DNA of 64,000 nt, taken from Pochonia chlamydosporia 170. Taxonomy: Eukaryota; Ascomycota; Sordariomycetes; Hypocreales; Clavicipitaceae. Positions within the stretch are counted from its first letter, which is position 1. Each line of letters opens with the position of its first letter. The stretch lies in assembly GCF_001653235.2 (NCBI RefSeq), contig NC_035792.1, positions 3,968,001 to 4,032,000 on the forward strand, given 5' to 3'. The notes below the pieces were generated by a model. That model made no database searches and was not told the DNA's origin. It saw only the letters and a list, made by a program, of their open reading frames with translations. The position numbers and the translations under genes are program-made. This document shows positions 1 to 12,484 of the stretch, piece by piece.

Positions 1-3000
1 ATTCTTGACAATTTCCCGGTTTGAAACCTTGATTAAAATCTCCGGTGTAACGCGCGTGCCTGCTGGTTCTTGCCTGCCGGGTGTTAAAGTTCAGGGACCT
101 TGGCAGATGAAGATTTGGCCGAGGTGGCGTCGTGAGATGGATATGCGCGTTCATCATTGTTAATTAGGCCCAAGATGTTGACCTCTTGAGGCTGTTGTTC
201 TGTAAATGGCTAGATCTTAAGACAACTTACTGTATCGTGCTGTTTGGCATCAGATAATTTGTATTAAATACATGGTGATGGCGTCGTGGCTCAGCAGCGC
301 ATTCACTGGTACAGATTCATCGTGTGCTGGAAATAGCAAAATGTCAGAAAGGAGGCTTTTGCTGTTACCACTCCCGGCATACACGATGGCACTGACTCGA
401 ATCTCACTCAACACACTGGCCTGTTGTCGCATTTCATCGTTTTTACACGCCTCCTGGAAGCAATGTTACACTGCCGATTCTCAAACTCTAAGTTTTGGAA
501 GATGCCTAAACCTGGCGCTGGAGGGGTGTTGAAACAGATACTATGAGGCTGGAGATGGTAAATCTACGCAGGCGCATGAGCAAAATTACCGTCGGGTTTG
601 TCGCTGGTATCATCCTGTAGTGCACCGCAGACACATCATCCTACGCCAATTCTGCATGGCAAATTATACTTAGAAACAAGTAACCACGCAGTCTGTGGGA
701 CCTTTGTAGGCTTGATAACATTGGTCTGCAAGTGCATTTGGATCAGCACATTATGAAGCACTTTTGGGAAGCCATGTGGTGTACGTAAACGAAGAGTTGA
801 ATCAACCAGGCCTGAGATGCACACAATCTGCAAAAGTGCTGGGAGTTTCCTACGTAATGAGATTGACCCGATTCGTCCTGTAGGCGCAGTCAATTAGCCA
901 TGAGCCTGCCACTTTCCCAGATGATACAACTGCCAGTGAATGGAAGCTATGGACCCATGGAGCACGGTACGAGGCTCAAACAGATACGCTTGCCGTATTT
1001 CTGGACTAGTTGTATGAGCCAATTGCTCCACGACGGCGTGAGGCTTAGACTTCGCATCCCTGACAGGAATATCCAAACGATAGACGCCAATCATTGCACT
1101 CTTCATCATCGGGTTCACTCCTCCGTCTAGTGTTGGACCACTAGATTTGATGTGAACGGACTGTTGATTGTGTAGGTCACTTGGGCAGGCTGCTGGCACA
1201 TCACAGGTGAAGCCTTTGGCACGACCATGACGCAGCAGAACTTACCTGTCATGTAAAGAATGCATCTGGCAGCCTGAACTTGAAACCCGCATGTCAATCC
1301 ATACCGAGAACAGGTCGGGCGTTGTACTCCAAGGCACGGCAGGCTCATCGTGGGTGGAGTTCTGGGGTATGGGAACCGCAGAGTCACAACATGCTCAAAC
1401 ATCTCCAATCGCCACGGACGAAACTTTCCATCCCTGCATGGTTGCTTATGTATGTGACCTCGAGGAACACGAGTCGGCATGGCGGTCCGGTCCTCATCGG
1501 ACCTGTTTTTGGCGCTCCACATGCTTTTCTGCTTTTGTATTATGCAGTCATCTGTGAGATGCTCTGCGTGCATGTGCATGCATCAAGCCTGTCGCGGTTA
1601 AAATACGCAAACAGGAAATGTTCGTGAGCCTCCACGACGCACCTTGGAAAGTATGTGAGCGTGTTCTAATGTTACATCTGGGATTTTCTCCACGAGGGTG
1701 GATGAGCCACATTGGCTGTTGTCTGATACGGCCCGTTTCACAGCGCAAACCAGCCCGCAATGGCGCCTTATTCGGGCAGATATAGAATCTAACATGATGT
1801 CAATATCCCTCACATTACGGAGTAGTGACACATTTAGTCGCAGAAAAGACCTGCGCGTTTTCTTGCCCGTACGAACAAGCGCTTGGGTGGTGGACTGCGA
1901 AAGCGATGGCGATGGGGTCCCAGAGCAGCACACACACTCGAGGCATCTGTCTGTCCTATGCCTCGGTACGAGAGGAATTGAGATCGTGAAGATTAGGCAA
2001 AGTCAGCCATCGATGCTGGATGATTGTGGCCCGTGAATGGACGAGCAAACGAGTATCTTCGGTTTCGTTGCCCGGCTTAAGCCGCAAATGTGGCCCCACA
2101 GTACCTCCATAATTGAGATGGTTTTCAAATGAGCGAGAGCCGATGGCATTCTATTATTGGGAATGGCTTGGTGAGACTTATTTGCCAGGTGTGGTGCGTG
2201 TGTCCACTAAAGGGCTGGATCGGTGCAAACAGTTGGCTCTGCCCGACAAACTTCTATCGTCCTATGGAGTAGGAGTAGGCAGGTGATAGTTGACGGTCTT
2301 CGGCCGGCAAGCTCCGTTGCGAAGGATTGTGATCAGGAGGATCTCGTTCTTGAGCCCAAATGCCGAAGTAGTATCTGCGCAAAATACGACGACTGAAGCA
2401 GGAAGATGCCTGTAGACGGAATAGCGGTGACCACTGAAGAACTACTCCTGTGGGTATGACATGAATGTCTTCGTTATGCGAATTGATTGAGCAGTTTGCA
2501 GAATCTCCAGGCATTGGTTACCCATTGCAACCAACGGTGTCCTCCTTGGACAGTGGCGGCTTATCTGGCATGACATTGCTTGTGACTGGACTGGGCTGGT
2601 CATGGGCGATGCCACGATAGTTTCCCTCCAAGGTCCAAATAGGCAGAGGTGATGCCGCACAGTGACATCTAGGTGCTGCAATTACACAAGTCCACGTGGA
2701 CTTTGACCCCAAGACCTGGCGACATCCGCCTCGGTTTGCTGATGCTGGCCACAAGTTGTGTGTCTGTCGGTCAAGCCGGTGCAGCCGCATGCTGTAAGAC
2801 CAAACCGTTCAAGGGCAGCAAAGGTGCTCCGACGACTTGGTGGGTTGCCGATGGGTCGCAGGTGGCTGCTGCCAGATGGGTGCCAAACGTGGTGTGATGA
2901 TATTGGGACGCCTATGACGGTGATCGGTGGATGGGCAGCCGACTGATGGCTAGAACCGATGACTATGTTGGAGGCGGATGGAGGCGTTTGCAGTTGCTCG

Positions 3001-4806
3001 AATAGATTACCAAAGATGAGCTGTGGTTGAGGCTGCAGGCTTGCTGCCGGGCTTGCTTTTGGCTTGTGACCCACTCTTTTCACCTTTAAGGAACTGTTAG
3101 GCTAAACACCGGCAAACAGGCTCATCTGGGCCTGTGAGTAACACAAGCTTCTAAGTTGTCAATCGGCTGCGAGCCGGATCAACGCAGCCGGCATCAGCTA
3201 ACCTGCCGCTAGTCTAGCTTGGTGCCCCGCTGAACTTGGGGGTTGCTCTAGACCCTGAAGGCCCCCGTCAAAGTTTCAATGGCTGATCAGAGACAGGAAA
3301 AAGGCAAATTAGGCCCAAATCAAGCGACATGACATGAGGTGAGTGCTGCTGTGGGATTCTGTGATGTGCTGTGCTGTGGTTGAGGACGCGGGGAAAGAGC
3401 TAACCATTGCCTGCAGCTTGCGCGAGCATTGATCGATCACGGTTTGATTTCCAACATTGAAGTCGATGGTTCATTGTCATCTAGCTCTAGCTCTAGATCT
3501 AGATCTATCCGTCCGCCGTCATCATCATCAAACATGCCAAAAAGCAGCTGCCAAAGTGTGCAAACACAGAGATCGGTACCGGGATTTGTCGTCAGGGAGA
3601 CGTCAGCTCGCCGGCACGGCTCAAATTGGACCCCGTCGGTCGGCACATGTCCAGACCCTGTCAAATGATATCTTTCCTTTTTGGAGGCCTACCAGATCCA
3701 ACCGCCCCCATCGTTAGTGGCATTATCCATCAAGCATGGCAGAGACATGGACATGGACAAGGACAAGGCAAGGCTCATTCGTCGTCTGAAAAGAAAAAAC
3801 CGCTTTTGTTGTTGGTGCTGGCATGCCCAACTTGAACAATAACCTTGATTCCTTGCACCGTCCAGTCTCTAGCACAGACATCTCATGTCCAATGACAACA
3901 CCAGACTTCAACATCACGCAACATCCAATGCTGCGCTGGCTGTCTGCTGGCTACTCAATCCTCCCCCCAGTCGCCAGAAATCTCCTTTAACAGGACCCGC
4001 CCTATAGGGCTGATATGAGCGCCTGCCTGTCCCAAGGGGGTGGGAATTGAGATTTCGCCCAACTACCATGGGTGGCCCCCGACGTGGCGGTTTGGCTGCT
4101 TGTCACTGCCACTCGTGGCCAATAGTTTCTGGCTTTGGTCGGCGAAGCTTCATCCCATGCCCGTTCCTTTCAACTTGCAAGCACCAATGGCATGTACAGA
4201 GGGCGCAGAGACACCAGTTTTCATCGGTCATCCTACCCATCGCATCTATCTTGGAGTACTGCACCTCCTCCTCTTCCCCTGCCTAATGTCCAAACAATCT
4301 CAGCCCACCCCCATCTCAAGGTGTCCCGACTGTAAGGTTACAATGGTTTCTGTCGTGGCTGGCTCAGCCCCGATATTCTGGGTAGCCTGGCTCGAGTACT
4401 CAGACAGTCAACGGGAATCGGGTTTCATCTCTTGCGTGTCCGCCTGTTCTTCAAGGTTTAATAAAAAAAGACATCTTGGCATGGCGTCCTTCCAGACTCC
4501 CATGTTTTGGCATCATATTTACTCAGTGACCATCCACCAAGAAATACCACCACCTGGAAGTTTTCTTGTTTCTTACTGACTAATTGGCTTGTATACACTC
4601 TTGCCAGCATTATATAATTTTGGTACTGGCTCCGATCGTCCAACGGGATGCCTGGTGATTCTCCAGTATCAGACGAACAGCACGTCGAACAGTGAGCAAT
4701 TTCCAACTCGAACCGCCTCTCTACACACAAACGGCAGCGTTCATTGTCAAATCCTCCCATTGTCTAACCACCTCCTTGCGTCAGGAGTTCACATAAAGAA
4801 CCTCTA
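1..4806. other. Gene-poor region, no convincing gene
   Basis: Short open frames occur on both strands, but they overlap one another and show no recognisable domain, signal peptide or consistent splice pattern. I see no gene here that I can support. Visible structure is limited to a tagctc/tagatc short repeat near 3480-3510, a copy of the nonamer TACGGAGTA at 1816-1824, and pyrimidine-rich stretches before 4800 that may be leader or promoter of the Zn2Cys6 gene. Confidence 0.5.
1816..1824 (+). repeat. Intergenic nonamer TACGGAGTA, copy 1
   Basis: TACGGAGTAGTG begins here. This is the first of at least five exact copies of the nonamer seen in spacer DNA of this window (others at 17883, 35896 in reverse, 42511 and 61952). 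Confidence 0.6.
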
Positions 4807-5843
4807 ATGACGAGTTTCCCTGTCACGAAGCGAAAGCGCGCTACGCGTGCTAAGTTCGCCAAGGTGCGGACTGGATGTGTCACTTGTAAGTTACGAGGCT
4901 TTCTTTTGCAGTATCCTCTCTTTAGTTATTTCACAAAGCAGCTAACAGTGTGTCCTAGGCAAGTAAGCAGGCGCCTTCGTTTGTGCACTATCTGTGCAGG
5001 TTTGCTAATACATTCACTAGGAGACGACACGTAAAGTGCGACGAAACAAAGCCCGCCTGCAAAAACTGCATCAAATGGGCCGGGTTTTGCGGCGGCTATG
5101 AACCCATTCACACCACACAATCCAAGACGTCGGTAAAAAAGACCATCATAACGCCGCCCAGCCCTGAGCTTGACAGCACGTCTTCCCCTGAAGAACTGGA
5201 GCTACCCTTGTACGACTACGGATGGCAGTTTCAACCTCCTGAGAATCTCTCGCCTCCAGAATCGATTGACTCTCAAATTAGTCCTTATGGATGCGTGCCT
5301 TGTTCGGGACAACAACCCACTGGACCGTACTTTAGCCTCCCAGGCCCTTCTGCCGCGTTCGATGACACATTCTGGACTTTCGCTCTTCCCCAACTAGTTC
5401 AAGACAACACAGCAATTCGCTATGCCAACATGGCCGTTCATGCCCTCATGTTTGCCAAAGGCCCTACGCCAGCGCAGGGCGGCAGAATCGACGGAAGGGA
5501 CCACTATGGGGAAGCTTTAATATGCTATGGTCTGGCGTTACAAGAAGCCAGGCGTGCGACAATGAGACAGACAGATCTTCGCGAGGCAGTCGTGTGCTGC
5601 ATGTTCTTTGTCATCTTCGAGACGATAAACGGTGACCGAGAAGCTGCTCAAGCACACCTAATGAGCGGTCAAAAGATCTTGGATGAACTTGGCCATGGAT
5701 GTAACGGTGCTGAAGGCTTCCGGAAGGAACTTCGACATGTGTTGCAGTATCTCGCCCAACAAGCTCGTGACTTTGGTGTTGATGCACCTAATCAATACGG
5801 GGGGGAGGAGGGAGGCGGCATCCTGGACAAACTAATGGTTTGA
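4807..5843 (+). CDS. Short Zn2Cys6 fungal transcription factor
   Basis: Encodes a nuclear DNA-binding regulator of the Zn(II)2Cys6 class; its targets are unknown. Proposed exons are 4807-4885, a 4-base exon 4959-4962 (GCAA) and 5021-5843, giving about 301 residues. Splicing yields a complete six-cysteine cluster near residues 24-51 (C-x2-C-x6-C-x6-C-x2-C-x6-C), preceded by a basic segment KRKRATRAKF. A single intron with a weak GTTACG donor at 4890 gives the same protein, so the microexon is a model, not proven. Downstream is a helical region like the middle part of many ascomycete Zn2Cys6 proteins (HALMFAKGPTPAQGG, ETINGDREAAQAHL). The protein ends soon after a run of seven G's near 5800, at about 300 residues where relatives often exceed 450, so the C-terminus may be lost. 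No obvious target gene lies beside it. Confidence 0.8.
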
Positions 5844-7082
5844 TTCCAATATGTGCTATTACCAGGATACCAGCTACGAGAAGCTCTCTGCTTGTTTACT
5901 TATTATCTGTTACTAGCGCGGCGCGAAATGGACCTCTCTAAAATCAAATATTGCGTTTTTTTTGGGGGGGTGAAGGGGGAAAATAGGCTCCCGGAAGGGC
6001 TGGCCCCGAAATCATCGGGAGACTTTATTTTTAGAGGGACGACAACCGAGGATGGTTCAAGTTCTACTCAGTATGCTTTAGATGGCTATGATATTTTACT
6101 ACTGGAACACATCCTAAGTAATAATATGGATTCTACGGGCACATAATTCCGATTTGCATCACTGTGAAGTGCCAAGGCTACCATGCAATGTTCCCAACGT
6201 TTTGACCTCGTTTCTCTGATCTCGGTTCGTCCAAAATCCCAACAGACCGGAGTCATATGGTGTAACTTTGCTCCGCAAAGAGACAACATGGTGTTTCACA
6301 ACATTTGCAATCTCACTCCATGAAATCGCCCGAAAGGCAAGTTCGTCGTCACGGGGTGTATGCAAACCCCGAATGCCATTTTGGTCCCATGCTCGGAGCG
6401 AATTGAGCAAAAGTGAGTCATGAATTTTACAACTTTGGGTATCATTGAGATGAAAACCTTCCAAGTGATTGGACTGTTTAACTGCCGTAGCTTCTGGAAT
6501 GGCTCGGTTCCATCAAGGGCTGAACCAAGGCTGACCGTGTTTGCCTTGATGTACGAGTACCAGACTGCATGGATGGACTTACACCCAGTCGGTCGGGATG
6601 GAGGATCGGACAAGAACGGAGATGAGAGGCCGACGAGACCGACCCGGCCGGTCTGGTGGGTTCAATGTTTAGTGTTTCTGCGGGTTGGCGGGTTGGGTGT
6701 CTCGGTTTGTTCAAACTAGAGTCAGTGTTAGATGAGCTCACCTTGCGTCAATCAGGCTGACGGATGAGACGGGACTGTGGGCAGATGAGCGATTGGGCGA
6801 CTCTTTGCATGGCGACAAGAGCAGACCAGATGCCAGACTGCAAGTTGCGGCGAGGTGCATGTGGGGTCCAAATCCAAATTCAACCAGGCCAGACCAAACC
6901 AGATTGACTTGATCTGACTTGACTTGACTTGGCACAGGTGGGTGCATGGACCTAACCGGGAAACATTCAACGAGGGGCACAGCACTGGCACAAGCACAAC
7001 CAGACCGGACGGTTCCAACTTCAAAGTTCCGTCTTGCCTTGCATCATTGCCGCGACCAACTGGCCAGCGATTTCTGACCATC
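5844..7082. other. Intergenic region upstream of PSF2
   Basis: No supported gene. It could hold decayed 3' sequence of the Zn2Cys6 gene: the frame at 5853-6146 is open but not recognisable as protein. Between about 6880 and 6935 there is a GACTT-type short tandem repeat, likely promoter or leader sequence of PSF2. Confidence 0.45.
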
Positions 7083-7954
7083 ATGGCCCTGCCTCTTCCC
7101 CCAGGGCTGGTGCCTTCAGAGGTTGCCTTTTTGTGCGAGATGGAGCTTGTCACGGTCGTTCCGAGACAAAGATTGGAGAGCATTGATCTTCTTACTGTAT
7201 GTTCCTGTCCGCCTCGCCCTCATCCAGTCGCGCATCGGCATCGCGTCGCACACGCCCGAATTCCCAACAGTTTGTTTCTTGTCTCTAATCCACGCGCATC
7301 GCATCACAGGGCCAAACACCCCAACTCCATCCGCCTCGAAGAACCAATCTTCCCCTCTGGCTAGCCCTGCTCCTCAAGAAACAACGCCGAGCCAACATTG
7401 TGCCCCCGCCATGGATGCATCCCGACTCCCTTCGCGATGTCATCCACCACGAAACCAAGATCGATACCAAGGGATGGGCACCGCCACCTCCGCCGCCTAC
7501 CCGTGCTGATTCTCTCGGAAACGCGAAACGGATCAATTCCCTCTCCGGCAAGGAAACTCTTCTTTCCCCGCCGTTTTTACCGTCCTGTACGGCGGATGCC
7601 CCGTCTGGTGCTTTGCCGTATCACTGGTTCGAGCTGGCAGAGATGCTTCTCACGCACGCGGGTGACGATATTGTTTCGGCGTCAGAGGTGCGTTCCTTGT
7701 TGAGGGACCTGCAGGAAGTTCGGGCGGCGAAGATGAGGAGCAGTACGGCGCAGTTGGAGAGTGGTGTTGATGGAGTCATGAGCCTGAGGGGCGTGGGGGC
7801 CATGGAGTTGGCTGAGAGTAGGGGATTTGTTACTGGGGTTGTGGAGGGCGTGAGGAAGATTGGGGCGAGTGGTGAGGCTGTGAGGAGAGAGGAGGAGGAG
7901 GAGAGAGGTGTTGGTGATGATGATGAACCCAGTGATGATGATATGGGATTATGA
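7083..7954 (+). CDS. PSF2: GINS complex subunit Psf2
   Basis: Psf2 is one of the four GINS subunits (Sld5, Psf1, Psf2, Psf3). GINS joins Mcm2-7 and Cdc45 to form the CMG replicative helicase in the nucleus. Exons 7083-7196 and 7310-7954 give 252 residues, close to the usual fungal length. The N-terminus has the family pattern ([20 protein letters not shown], then [13 protein letters not shown]). After the intron come [20 protein letters not shown] and the PPWM segment, then the [11 protein letters not shown] helix typical of Psf2. The C-terminal tail is acidic (runs of E and D from about residue 230). The start is the first ATG in frame with the conserved N-terminus. Recognition rests on family sequence features, and I consider it secure. 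Confidence 0.93.
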
Positions 7955-8621
7955 GGCACCTGAAACGTGAGGTTGCTTAGCACTTTGGGCTCTTTTTTGA
8001 TGTCGTTCTGTCGACTCTTGGTCTTATAGCGCAATTGGATAGAAATATCCTGCGTTGAATGCTGAGCTGTGCCACTGGTGTCTGGAGAGAGGACCGGCTT
8101 GAGCTCGCGAACTGATTGCCGTTTTGAGGCGACGGCATGAGCTACGGCATGATGGCGGGTGCTGTCGCTATTCCAATCGTCTACGAGGACGGCATTGACA
8201 GCGTCAAAGATGGATCACGTTGTCAACCATGGTCGGTGCGAAGAACTGACTACGAGCAATCAACCTGGGTGGGATGGCTGCGGATCCAAGGATCGTCAAA
8301 TGCCCCGGTGTTGCCAATGGGATCTGCTCATGGCAAGTCCAAACTCATATTAACGTCGCCATACCGCACCGGGGAGGAGCATGAGCAACATGAACCCAAA
8401 TTATCGCCTTGATTCGGAGGGTTAGGGTGCATCTTATGAATAACGACTGATGACTGCTACCAACGACTCACGGCACAGGTTATAGATGGCAGTGGAAAAA
8501 TGTATAGATGGCATCGGTGGATGCTATATTACCAATTCCCTAGTCTTATAGACAGAGAAACTCGATTCTGCCCTACAACCAAAGCCATTCAGAATCGCAC
8601 ATTTCTACCCATCTGGTTCTC
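7955..8621. other. Intergenic region between convergent genes
   Basis: Lies between the 3' ends of PSF2 and the minus-strand secreted-protein gene. A 91-codon open frame at 8137-8412 has no recognisable features and I do not call it. I see no other structure. Confidence 0.45.
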
Positions 8622-9206
8622 CTACCCACCCCAGAACATGTTGTCCATTCTTCGGCAGCGACCGAAATACCTGTTCAAAATAAAGGTATACATGACTGAC
8701 GTGCTGCCCGGTCCACACTTCTCATCCATATGATCAAAAGCGTATTGAAGATCCTTGGCCGAGCAGTAACCCTCATTCGCGAGGCTAAAGTCCCTGCGGC
8801 CCCATTCCCAGAACGACACGTAGACTATCACGTTCTTGACGACGGAGAGGACAACAGACTTTGACTTGAGGCTATTCTGCTCGCACCAGTTCATCAGGGC
8901 GCGCGTCGCGAGTATCCTGTCGTCCTCGTCTAGGGTTCCGGGCTCGAGGCGGCACTCTCTCTTGGTTAAAAGCTTGTCGATGTTGCTTAGACCTTTCGTG
9001 TATGGGATGGAGTCGCTGTCGTCGAAGAAGTAGCGGGTGATGTTGGGGGGTATTCTTTTCGAGTCCCCGGCTTTGCCCCATTGGAATTGGTAGAGACCGT
9101 CTTCGAATGTGTGGTTTAGAATGAAACAGGAGGATGGGTTGATGAATAGGGGGAGTAGGAGGAAGGTGAGGGTGCACAGCAGGAGGTTTAATTTGAAGAT
9201 GTACAT
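8622..9206 (-). CDS. Small cysteine-containing secreted protein, unknown function
   Basis: An intronless frame of 194 residues starting at an ATG whose first about 27 residues form a clear signal peptide (a basic residue, then LLLCTLTFLLLPLF, small residues near SSC). The mature part has six cysteines spread along it (near residues 27, 85, 108, 147, 163 and 182), an N-x-T glycosylation site near the mature N-terminus and several aromatic residues, consistent with a disulfide-bonded extracellular protein. I do not recognise a named domain. It could be a secreted effector-like protein, but size, signal peptide and cysteines are the only support. The gene sits convergently with PSF2 and beside an AT-rich, repeat-bearing stretch at 9.4-10.3 kb. 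Confidence 0.65.
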   Translation of the reverse strand: MYIFKLNLLLCTLTFLLLPLFINPSSCFILNHTFEDGLYQFQWGKAGDSKRIPPNITRYFFDDSDSIPYTKGLSNIDKLLTKRECRLEPGTLDEDDRILATRALMNWCEQNSLKSKSVVLSVVKNVIVYVSFWEWGRRDFSLANEGYCSAKDLQYAFDHMDEKCGPGSTSVMYTFILNRYFGRCRRMDNMFWGG

Positions 9207-9438
9207 TGTTCCTACCGTTGGAAGGGGACGATTTGACGGTGGTGAATGTTTAGAAAGCCCAGCTGCATTGTGTGTGAATTTTGGTTTTCTTCAAATGTCT
9301 GGTGTAGCTTGTGCGGACATCTAACTCTTCTTGGCTTGACAGGCAGACTAGTAGTAGCTATTCTCGTCGTGTTTAGACTCAGATTGGGCATGTTCGTCAC
9401 AAGCCACTAGGGACGGTAGTTGAGGAGAGGTACAATCT

Positions 9439-9549
9439 GGGGTAAAAAGTATATGCGTATATCTAAGTATATAATAATACATCTTAGTGTATTAGAGCAT
9501 ATTACGCGATATATAATACCTTTTACTTATCTAAATACTTTTAATCCCC
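9439..9549. repeat. AT-rich inverted repeat (MITE-like hairpin)
   Basis: The left arm starts GGGGTAAAAAGTAT and the right arm ends ATACTTTTAATCCCC, which are imperfect reverse complements. The pairing continues inward through TAAGTATATAATAATA-like sequence. The block is about 110 bp and far more AT-rich than its surroundings. It could be a small non-autonomous transposon or a solo hairpin. I could not define a target-site duplication. Confidence 0.5.
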
Positions 9550-9600
9550 TACTGTAAATGTTAAGAACCAGGTCCCCGATTTAGACCATGCACTGACTTT

Positions 9601-9689
9601 GTAGTAGAGTTACCGTTGCAGTAGAGTTACTAGTCGCATTAACAGTATTGTCGAGTGACAATGTGTGTAATAGGGTTACTAGCCGCATT
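9601..9689 (+). repeat. Diverged tandem repeat blocks
   Basis: The motif GTAGAGTTACTAGTCGCATT at 9621-9640 recurs as GTAATAGGGTTACTAGCCGCATT at 9667-9689. A partial copy (GTAGTAGAGTTACC) lies just before at 9601-9614. Both full copies are followed by similar TTGAGTGACAA / TTGAGCGACAA-like sequence. The arrangement resembles repeated promoter blocks inside an LTR or other element end. Confidence 0.55.
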
Positions 9690-9892
9690 CAATGATAACT
9701 TTATTCTTGAGCGACAAAAGATATGTCTTAGGCGGTACTAATTCAATCCGTAAGATGTTATAAATAGGCTACTATCCCCTAATCTTTTCCACTGTTGTTA
9801 TTTCATTCTCAAACTAAATTATCCTGTTGAACTTCTCTTTCATCTGCTTCTCAATCAACTAAGAAAACGAACGCGATAACTCCCCCTTCGCC

Positions 9893-10220
9893 ATGTTTGC
9901 CATGTGGCCAACCCCGGAAGGTCTCTATGAAGAGCAGCAAAATGCAAACCATGCCATTACCTGGCTGGCTAAAGCCAAGGCACTCTTGAAAAGGCGCTTA
10001 CTAGCAAACGCATCGACACACTAGCCCGGGCAGTGTCTTCAAAGCGTTTGTTGAAGTCAGTAAAACATGTCCGTGTTCAGATTTTATGCAGCGCGGTATG
10101 GAAACGTACCGGCGAATGGCTAAGGATCCTGCATTGTTGGCCAATCGTCACCAAGCAGACGACAGATATGTGATGCTGGCTCGGGAAATATATCGTGCCC
10201 AAGGACTACCTACCAGGTAG
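9893..10220 (+). pseudogene. Frameshifted small reading frame in element-like context
   Basis: An ATG at 9893 opens 43 codons ending at 10024. The next frame (+1) is open from 10005 to 10220 and looks protein-like (METYRRMAKDPALLANRHQA, then DDRYVMLAREIYRAQ). The two overlap at 10005-10024, so one frameshift would join them into a polypeptide of about 109 residues. A TATAAATA box lies at 9759-9766, upstream of a pyrimidine-rich leader. I do not recognise the protein. It may be a decayed retroelement or host gene fragment. A spliced functional gene is possible, but no clean donor-acceptor pair was seen. Confidence 0.4.
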
Positions 10221-10816
10221 GTACTCAGATCATTACTTACGTTCCTGTGGGAAGATGAAACCACAGTGAAAGTGCATCCTTACCTGCAGTTTAGGGGTCA
10301 AATGCATTTAAGCTCGCAAAAGGCATCAGTTGATCGCATATTGCAGTGTATCTTGACACACGTTGAGATGTCTGGTATTAGTGTATACTCAAGTACTCAC
10401 CTGTGAGCAAATTCCAGACATTTAATGCTGCACCACAGACCAGACTGTACATGTCAAGAGCTGCAGGTGCAATCGGGCCTGAAGCGACCTGTCGCGTGGG
10501 CCAGGTGACCGATTTAGACCACCCCGGTGAATTATTGTGGGGCACAGCCCAGAGCTTCAAATACTATTGGCCTGTGGCGCTTGTCTCCTCCCCAGTGAAG
10601 CTTCCGTGCATGTCACATTTCAAGAAGCAGCTCACGCTATCGCCAAATTAGGCAGCTTCCTGTTGTCACAGCTGGTCCGTGGCTGTCGTCATCTTCGCCC
10701 GCTTCTTGCTTGCCTATTCATACTCCTCCCATAACGCAGTCTTCAATCTTCAATCCTCACCAATATCTGGACTGCTCGACATCAATTAATCATCTTTGTC
10801 AACCGGTTGGCCCATC

Positions 10817-12165
<1,349 letters not shown>

Positions 12166-12484
12166 ACTGGTAGCTTTTTGTATTTGCTGGAGAAGAGATG
12201 AATACATGGAATTAGACACGTCCAAGCATGAACCAAAGGCATTGTTAACATAGAAACCTATTACAATTGAGTATTTGTTTACGCGTATAGTGTCTCATAC
12301 AACTTTTGAATTTTGCCCATCCAAACACGTATCCAACGCCGTTTCCATGCATTCCTTTTCTGGGGATGCCATAAGCAGGAGGACCCCAGCCGCCTTGTAT
12401 CCAAACGCCATTTTATGCTACGTTTCCAATTTCCGATGTCCCTAAAAAAGAGATAGCCCCCGATAGATACGAAAACACATTCTT
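12166..12484. terminator. Shared 3' region of two convergent genes
   Basis: A 319-base AT-richer stretch between the stop codons of the plus-strand aminopeptidase and the minus-strand NAF1. It presumably holds the 3' ends and poly(A) sites of both. No separate gene is visible. Confidence 0.45.

Larger units (their letters stand above)
9207..10816. other. Intergenic region with element-like remnant
   Basis: No intact gene. It contains an AT-rich inverted repeat at 9439-9549, imperfect repeated blocks at 9601-9689, a TATA-like box and a frameshifted reading frame at 9893-10220, all listed separately. The part from about 10230 to 10816 is probably promoter and leader of the downstream aminopeptidase gene. 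Confidence 0.5.

Noticed and set aside
4040..4579. 179-codon plus-strand open frame before the regulator
   Set aside because: Composition and overlap with other frames suggest chance; no recognisable motif.
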